From Thinopyrum elongatum (taxonomy: Eukaryota; Streptophyta; Magnoliopsida; Poales; Poaceae): DNA of 64,000 bases. The position numbers and the translations under genes were made by a program. Under the pieces are notes generated by a model. That model was not told the DNA's origin and ran no database searches. It worked only from the letters and a program-made list of their open reading frames with translations. The DNA lies in NCBI GenBank assembly GCA_011799875.1, contig CM022303.1, positions 296,806,362-296,870,361 on the forward strand, written 5' to 3'. Shown one piece after another: positions 58,601-64,000 of the stretch. Within the stretch, counting starts at the first letter, position 1. The number at the start of each line of letters is the position of its first letter.

Positions 58601-59091
58601 GCAAAGAATTGCAAGGCAGTAGGCACAAAGTATTCTCGGAACAATAGAGAGGATTTCGGGGTATCTTGTAATAACAAGACCAACGGGGGAATGATTGTAT
58701 GAATGACAAGTGTACATGGTCATCCATAGGGGTTTATCGATGGAAGGGAATTGCAAAAGCGATGGGCACAAGGGGCTCGGAAAAACATCGAAAAGTATCT
58801 TCAGAATCTTCTGGTGAAGCAGGCGATCATCTGGAATGAGGGGCTCTCCGAGAGGAAGTATTTACAAGAACCTAATGTTAGAGTTTGCAAAATCATTTAA
58901 CCCGAATAGAAGAGAGATCAGAGTCATAGAATAAAGATCGAGGAGTAAAAGATCCTAATACCACCCATTTGTGATCTGGGCCCGTAAGCCACACAATCAA
59001 TGTAAGTAAAAGTTTTTCAAGGACTAGACTCAACTTCGGCCAAGGAGTTGGAAAGGGGGCTACCTACAGGCAGTCGGCTCTGATACCAACT
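55602..59091 (-). other. LARD internal region, copy B (complete, 3490 bp)
   Basis: Starts with the minus-strand polypurine tract and ends with the primer-binding site. No gag-pol motif. Frames shared with copy A are at 56108-56458 (plus; six residue differences in 116) and 57466-57873 (minus; a few differences in 135). 58179-59091 has no counterpart in copy A. Confidence 0.85.
59077..59090 (-). other. LARD primer-binding site (initiator Met-tRNA)
   Basis: Minus strand TTGGTATCAGAGCC one base after the LTR end (…GTCACA). A full match to the usual plant tRNA-iMet complement. Confidence 0.85.
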
Positions 59092-59893
59092 TGTGACGCC
59101 CCCGATTCAATCATACACTAATCATACACGCAAATGTGTACGATCAAGATCAAGGACTCACGGGAAGATATAACAACACAACTCTAGACACAAATTAAAA
59201 TAATACAAGCTTTATATTACAAGCCAGGGGCCTCGAGGGCTCGAATACATAAGCTCGAATACAAATGAGTCAGCGGAAGCAACAATATCTGAGTACAGAC
59301 ATGAGTTAAACAAGTTTGCCTTAAGAAGGCTAGCACAAAAGTAACATGATCGAAAAGGCAAGGCCCCCTGCCTGGGAGCCTTCTAACTACTCCTGGTCGT
59401 CAGCGGTCTCCACGTAGTAGTAGGCACCCTCGGGGTAGTAGTAGTCGTCATCGAAGGTGGCGCCTGGCTCCTGGGCTCCACCATCTGGTTGCGACATCCG
59501 AGAAGAAAGGAAAAGGGGAAAAATAGGAAGCAAAGCAACCGTGAGTACTCATCCAAAGTACTCGCAAGCAAGGATCTACACTACATATGCATCGGTATCA
59601 ATGAAATGGGTAGCATATGTGGACTGAACTGCAGAATGCCAGAAGAGAAGGGGAAAGCCTAGCCTATCGAAGACTAGCATCTTCAAGCATCTTGCAGCAT
59701 CAGAAGAGATAAGAGTGACATATTATAATAATAGTAAGTATGTTGTAACATTAGCGCCCAGAGATCTTTTCTCGACTCCCTGCAAGAAAGCAATCCCGGA
59801 GCCAAATATCCATAACATGCCTCAGCATTCAGTATCCAGTTCTAGTTGTATCAATCGGGATACAACTCCGAGCGTTCGTTAACGTGGAGATGG

Positions 59894-59930
59894 CTATTCG
59901 AATAGATAATACTTCCCTGCAGGGGTGCAC
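59894..59930. promoter_or_regulatory. Conserved double-palindrome block in LARD LTR C
   Basis: tattcgaata then ccctgcagggg, as in LTR A. Confidence 0.6.
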
Positions 59931-60544
59931 CAACTTACCCAACACGCTCGATCAACTCCGGCCGGACACACCATCAGGTCATGACCGCCCTCGGCTGATC
60001 AACACACCGCATTCCTACCTAGGCTCATCAGAGAGGCCAGCACGCCGGTCTACATCCTAAGCGCGTAGGGGTCTTGGGCCCATCGCCCTTTGCACTCCTG
60101 CACGTTGCGTACGTGGCCGGTGAGCAGACCTAGCTACCTCCTTAAATAAGGAAGGTGCTTACGCAGTCCAACGCGGCGCGCGTCGCTCCATCGCTGACGT
60201 CCATTGAGCTTTCAGCTGATACATACAACACAGAGTGCCCATACTTATTCCCGCGTGGTGGTTAGTGCGAAAAGGCCAGAGGCCTACTCGGATCAAATAT
60301 CCAAACCGCTAGTGTCTTGGTAGTGCGCGGTAACGAGCAGAGACTCACGATCATGTGACCCTGTCGCCCCGTCTCGTGGACTTACGGCAAGGGCTAAGAA
60401 TGCCCGGTCGTGCCACGTAATTATCTCTCAGGTACCCTCCAGGTCAACCCGACTTCACATCACTCGCGGGTACCCCTCGGGGCCGACCCGATGTCATCAT
60501 GGTTCTGTGGTAAGTCAAAGTAACCGTGTGTCCAAAACAGCAAG

Positions 60545-60761
60545 GGGGAAACCCGAGGAATCACCCTCAATGGATTCCCACTCGACGTATCCATCAAGGT
60601 GGACTTGGAGGAATCACCCTCGATGGTCCACACTTGAGGGGTTGCACGACAGATTTGTTATCGGGAGTGGTGAAGGAGGAATCACCCTCGATGACCACGA
60701 CCGAATAGCTACACTACAGGGTTAACATCAGAAGTGTTGACGAGGTATCACCCTCGGCACT
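60545..60761 (-). other. Four-stem-loop array in LARD LTR C
   Basis: Counterpart of 36292-36508. In the last stem-loop agtgttga (60732-60739) pairs with tcggcact (60754-60761); two pairs differ from copy A but remain pairable as G-T/G-U. Confidence 0.65.
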
Positions 60762-60876
60762 CGATAATAACTCTGCAGAGTCGTACAACTAAGGGGGGTG
60801 ATGTGCGGTGTCGGGGCCTGGACGTCAATCATGTTGATCGAGTCATCGAACATAAAGTGGGGTAACTGGGACAAGG

Positions 60877-63800
60877 TGTCAGGACCCCGATTCTAAGTCA
60901 CACCGATCTAGCATGTAACACCTCATATCACTTTGCGGCCTCACGCACGGTATTCCCACGGGTGTCGCCTTACCATGGCCCGGGACCGTTTGCGCCTTTT
61001 GGCTCACGTATATGATAGTGTCGCTAGCATCCATATGACAGAGAACCCGGGCCGACATGACTAGTCGTGAACCCAAAGTGGCACTAACTTACGGGGACAG
61101 GCATACATGAAACAACATCGAGCATGTCGGTCAGCAGCGTGTGAATCCGGGCTGTAGCAACTGGGCTAACAGGACTCCGGGAACCCGGGCTCTAGCAGGC
61201 TAGCAGGACTCCGGATGTCACCGCGTGACATTTCCCCGAAGGGACAGACACAGGAACGAAGTGAATCACATGCCGGCCAGTCAAGTGTTTCGGAGCAGTA
61301 GTGCTGGGCTAGCAGGACTCCGGTGAACCGGGTTGTAGCGGACTACTATGGCTCATGGAAGCACAAGACTACATTTCCCCATAAGAGAGGCTACCAAGGA
61401 TAAACAACTAGGTTGTCGGATCCCACACATACCAAGCATTTCAATCATACACACAATATGCTCGATATGTGTAAATACAACATGGCATCACAACATAACT
61501 CTACGACTCAAGTATTTATTCAATAGGCTCTGAGGAGCGAGATATTACAAACATGGGTCTCATGACCCAACATTCAGAGCATACAAGCATCAAGCGGAAG
61601 CATAAACATGTCTGAGTACAGACAACTACAAATGAAAGGCTGAGAAGCCTGACTATCTACAAGACCCTGCCAAGGGTACAAGATCGTAGCTGAGGTAACA
61701 AGCTAAACGTCGAAGTCCGCGTGGAACTACTAGCAAGACTGAAGTCTCTCTGCAAAACATAAAATAGGCAAACGTGAGTACAAATGTACCCAGCAAGACT
61801 TACATCAGAACTATCTACAAATGCATCGGTATCAACAAAGAGGGTGGTGGAGTTTAACTGCAGCAAGCCAGCTTTGACTCAGTGGCTATCCTGAACTACG
61901 ATTGCTGGTAACTCTTTTGAGGTGGCGCACACGAGTCCACATATTCACCATATCAATACACCACTATGGATCCACTCCCGTCTCCCTACGAGAACGCCAT
62001 CCATGGCACTCACGCTTATCTTGCGAGTTTTAGAGTATCCACTTTCACTTGTCTATGAACTATACAGGCAACCAAGTAGTCCTTTACCGCGGACGCGGCT
62101 ATTCGAATAGTTTATACCCTGCAGGGGTGTACTTCTTCACACACGCTTTCACCACTTATCGCCGCTACACGACATGTACCCGGCAACCTTCAAGCGGAAG
62201 CCCAGCGAGGGTGTCGGCCACGACCTGACTAAACACACGAGTCTCTAGTCCAGGTTTATCGCCTATTCGGGTTCCATCCGCAAGGAAATCCGGCCGGGGT
62301 GTCCTCAACGGCCCCAAACGATGTGTGCAGGGTTCCCGAGACACCAAATGGGCGACCCGGTACACCGTGCCACGTGCCTACCGCATCACAGCCCACCCCT
62401 AAGGTCAGCGCTGCGCACGGCCTCCAGCAACTACAAACACCAGAAACTACTTGCAACTCCTGGACAGAGGACGGGGGTGGTTAATAAGTCGAGAGAGTCA
62501 ATTAAGGATCCCAATGTGTGGTAGTAGCTGAATCTTAAATCACGCATACAGATCTCAGTTCCTGAGGACGGCCTCAATGAAACAACCCACCATGTACTCC
62601 TACATGGCCTCTCATCGATACCTTTACCAAATCGTGTTCACACACTTAGCTCTCAGCAGTAGGACATGTTCACAACTTTCCAATTCATCCCCGATGAATC
62701 AGACCTGACACAACTCTAAGCAATAGCAGGCATGACAAACAAGCATGAATGAGTAGGCACATCAGGGCTCAAACAACTCCTACTCATGCTAGTGGGTTTC
62801 ATCTATTTACTGTGGCAATGACAGGTCATGCAGAGGAAAGGGGTTCAACTACCACAGCATGTAACAGTTGAATCGTTGTTGTCCTAATGCAGTAAAAGAG
62901 AGCAGAAGCGAGAGAGTGGGTTTGTATCGGAATGAACAAGGGGGTTTTGCTTGCCTGGCACTTCTGAAGATAGTATAGTTCTTCATCGGTGTCATCGATC
63001 ACATCATCGGTAGGTCGTCTACTGAGAGGGGACAATTACCGGCAAACAAGGAAGAACACAATCAATGCAATGCAACAATATGATGCATGATCATGACATG
63101 GCAATATGTTGTGGTTTGAGCTAATGCAACTAGAAACCAGATTGAATGAAGTTGGTTTGAACCAAGGGTTCAAATTCAAACTCCATATGTGCTTAGTTAA
63201 ATGCCAATTATGCAAATTGCCATATACAACAACCTTAGGTTGTTCAAACATGCATGCAAATGGTACATATGGAAAGATTGGATTTTTCTGATCCAAAAAC
63301 ATATATAAATCTTTGCATTTGGAGTTACAGATTAATTTCTATGAATTTTTGAAGTTTTGGGCATTTTCTGGAATTTCCTGAATAAAAATAAATCCAGAAA
63401 ATGGTTTACTGCGTCAGCATGATGTTGGTGTGACGTCAGCAGGTCAACGAAGACGGTCCAGGTCAAACCTGACCAGTGGGTCCCACTGGTCAGTGTCACG
63501 GTGCTAGTTAGGGTCACTGACATGTGGACCCAGTCACTGGCCACGTCAGCATGGTCAATGCTCACGCGTGGGGCCACTGTGATTAGTTAATACTAAGCAG
63601 AAACTAATCTAAGTTTAATTAGTCAGTGGGGCCCTGCTGTTAGTGTCACTAGGTGTTGACTAAGTGCGTCATTAGCCCTAACTAATCTGCCACGTCACCC
63701 ACGCCGGAGTTACGCCGGCGGCGACCAAAACGCGGCGGAGGTGCACTAGAGTGGCTCGGGTTTCGCCTACAGGCCACCGTTTGACGCGCGGAAGGGCGCG

Positions 63801-64000
63801 TTTGAAAGAGGGAAGCGAGGCGCATCTGTGGGTGGCCGTGGTGCGAGTGGGGGTGGACGAAGTCAATGGCGGCGAGCTCTTTTGCGGCCACCGGAGTTCG
63901 GGCGTGCACCGAAACGGGGCTACGGAGCACGGCGTGAAGATCTGGTGGGTGTGCTCGGCTCCTGGGAGTTCTCTAAGTGCAGCGGTGGGCTCGGACGCGT
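60877..64000 (-). repeat. Diverged LARD-related LTR, runs off the window
   Basis: Starts tgtcaggaccccgattct (compare tgtgacgcccccgattca in LARD). It keeps the general layout of the LARD LTR: a Met/Tyr-poor AT-rich part with gtctgagtacagaca near 61610, the double palindrome at 62100-62130, repeated gtgacgtcagc and ggtcaacg elements near 63410-63550, and a GC-rich end (63690 on) with ggtttcgcctacag as in LARD (37667). Sequence identity is low outside these blocks. Same orientation as LARD by this order. At least 3124 bp; the other end is not in the window. Confidence 0.7.

Larger units (their letters stand above)
34850..60876 (-). mobile_element. LARD (Sukkula-like) cluster: LTR-internal-LTR-internal-LTR
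   Basis: Three LTR copies (34850-38799; a 3'-part copy 41377-41690 plus 54541-55601; and 59092-60876, interrupted) alternate with two internal regions (38800-41376 partial; 55602-59091, 3490 bp). LTRs start TGTAACACCCCC and end GGGGGCGTCACA on the minus strand. A Met-tRNA primer site at 59077-59090 shows that the element reads right to left. LTRs of about 4 kb with a 3.5-kb internal region lacking gag-pol match the published LARD architecture. cttag (34845-34849) would be the left target site in the gag of the Sabrina-like element. Confidence 0.8.
59092..60876 (-). repeat. LARD LTR copy C (5' LTR), interrupted
   Basis: Matches 34850 to about 36625 of copy A, then stops where another LTR begins (tgtcagg at 60877). 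caagg (60872-60876) would be the target duplication of that insertion. Confidence 0.88.

Overview
This window is plant nuclear DNA made almost entirely of nested transposable elements. The families point to a large Triticeae grass genome such as wheat, Aegilops or barley: an Angela/BARE1-type Copia element, Sabrina/WHAM-like Gypsy elements, LARD (Sukkula-like) elements with about 4-kb LTRs, a CACTA element, a Mutator-like element (MULE), a Harbinger remnant, a Stowaway remnant and an L1-type LINE tail. I see no intact host gene, no tRNA or rRNA gene and no CRISPR array. Every coding region is transposon-derived and carries stops, frameshifts or insertions. Family names are my recognition from sequence; no search was run.

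Layout. 1-8006: Ty3/Gypsy element of the Tat type on the minus strand (3' LTR cut by the window edge, complete 5' LTR 7130-8006). It carries on the opposite strand an extra gene with an AT-hook and a B3-like domain. 8096-9358: small CACTA-like element with a captured ORF and an exact 84-bp tandem repeat. 9362-15912: non-autonomous Sabrina-like Gypsy (gag and protease only, minus strand) with a truncated 5' LTR. 15913-17805: short remnants (LINE 3' end, LTR end plus primer site, Stowaway, Harbinger). 17806-22101: gag-only LTR element on the plus strand. 22102-31817: Mutator-type region with tandem repeats, a DUF4283-like ORF (+) and a convergent multi-exon MULE transposase (-), the latter split by a Gypsy solo LTR. 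31818-34849: 5' LTR and gag of a second Sabrina-like element. 34850-60876: LARD cluster, LTR-internal-LTR-internal-LTR, with an internal deletion at 41376. An Angela Copia element (41691-54535) sits in its middle LTR, and a 4.3-kb LARD-family solo LTR (44817-49115) sits inside Angela's pol. 60877-64000: a diverged relative of the LARD LTR inserted into the last LARD LTR and running off the window.

Insertion order follows from the nesting: MULE, then Sabrina-like element (into transposase exon 1), then LARD (into that element's gag), then Angela (into a LARD LTR), then the solo LTR (into Angela pol). Target-site duplications support several steps: caaga at 28508/30103, ccgca at 41686/54536, caagc at 44812/49116.

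The most unusual signals are the antisense B3/AT-hook ORF with its own TATA box, an array of four stem-loops in the LARD LTRs whose stems change by paired substitutions while the apical motif stays fixed, the deleted LARD tandem, and the DUF4283-like ORF facing the MULE transposase in a mudrA/mudrB-like arrangement.
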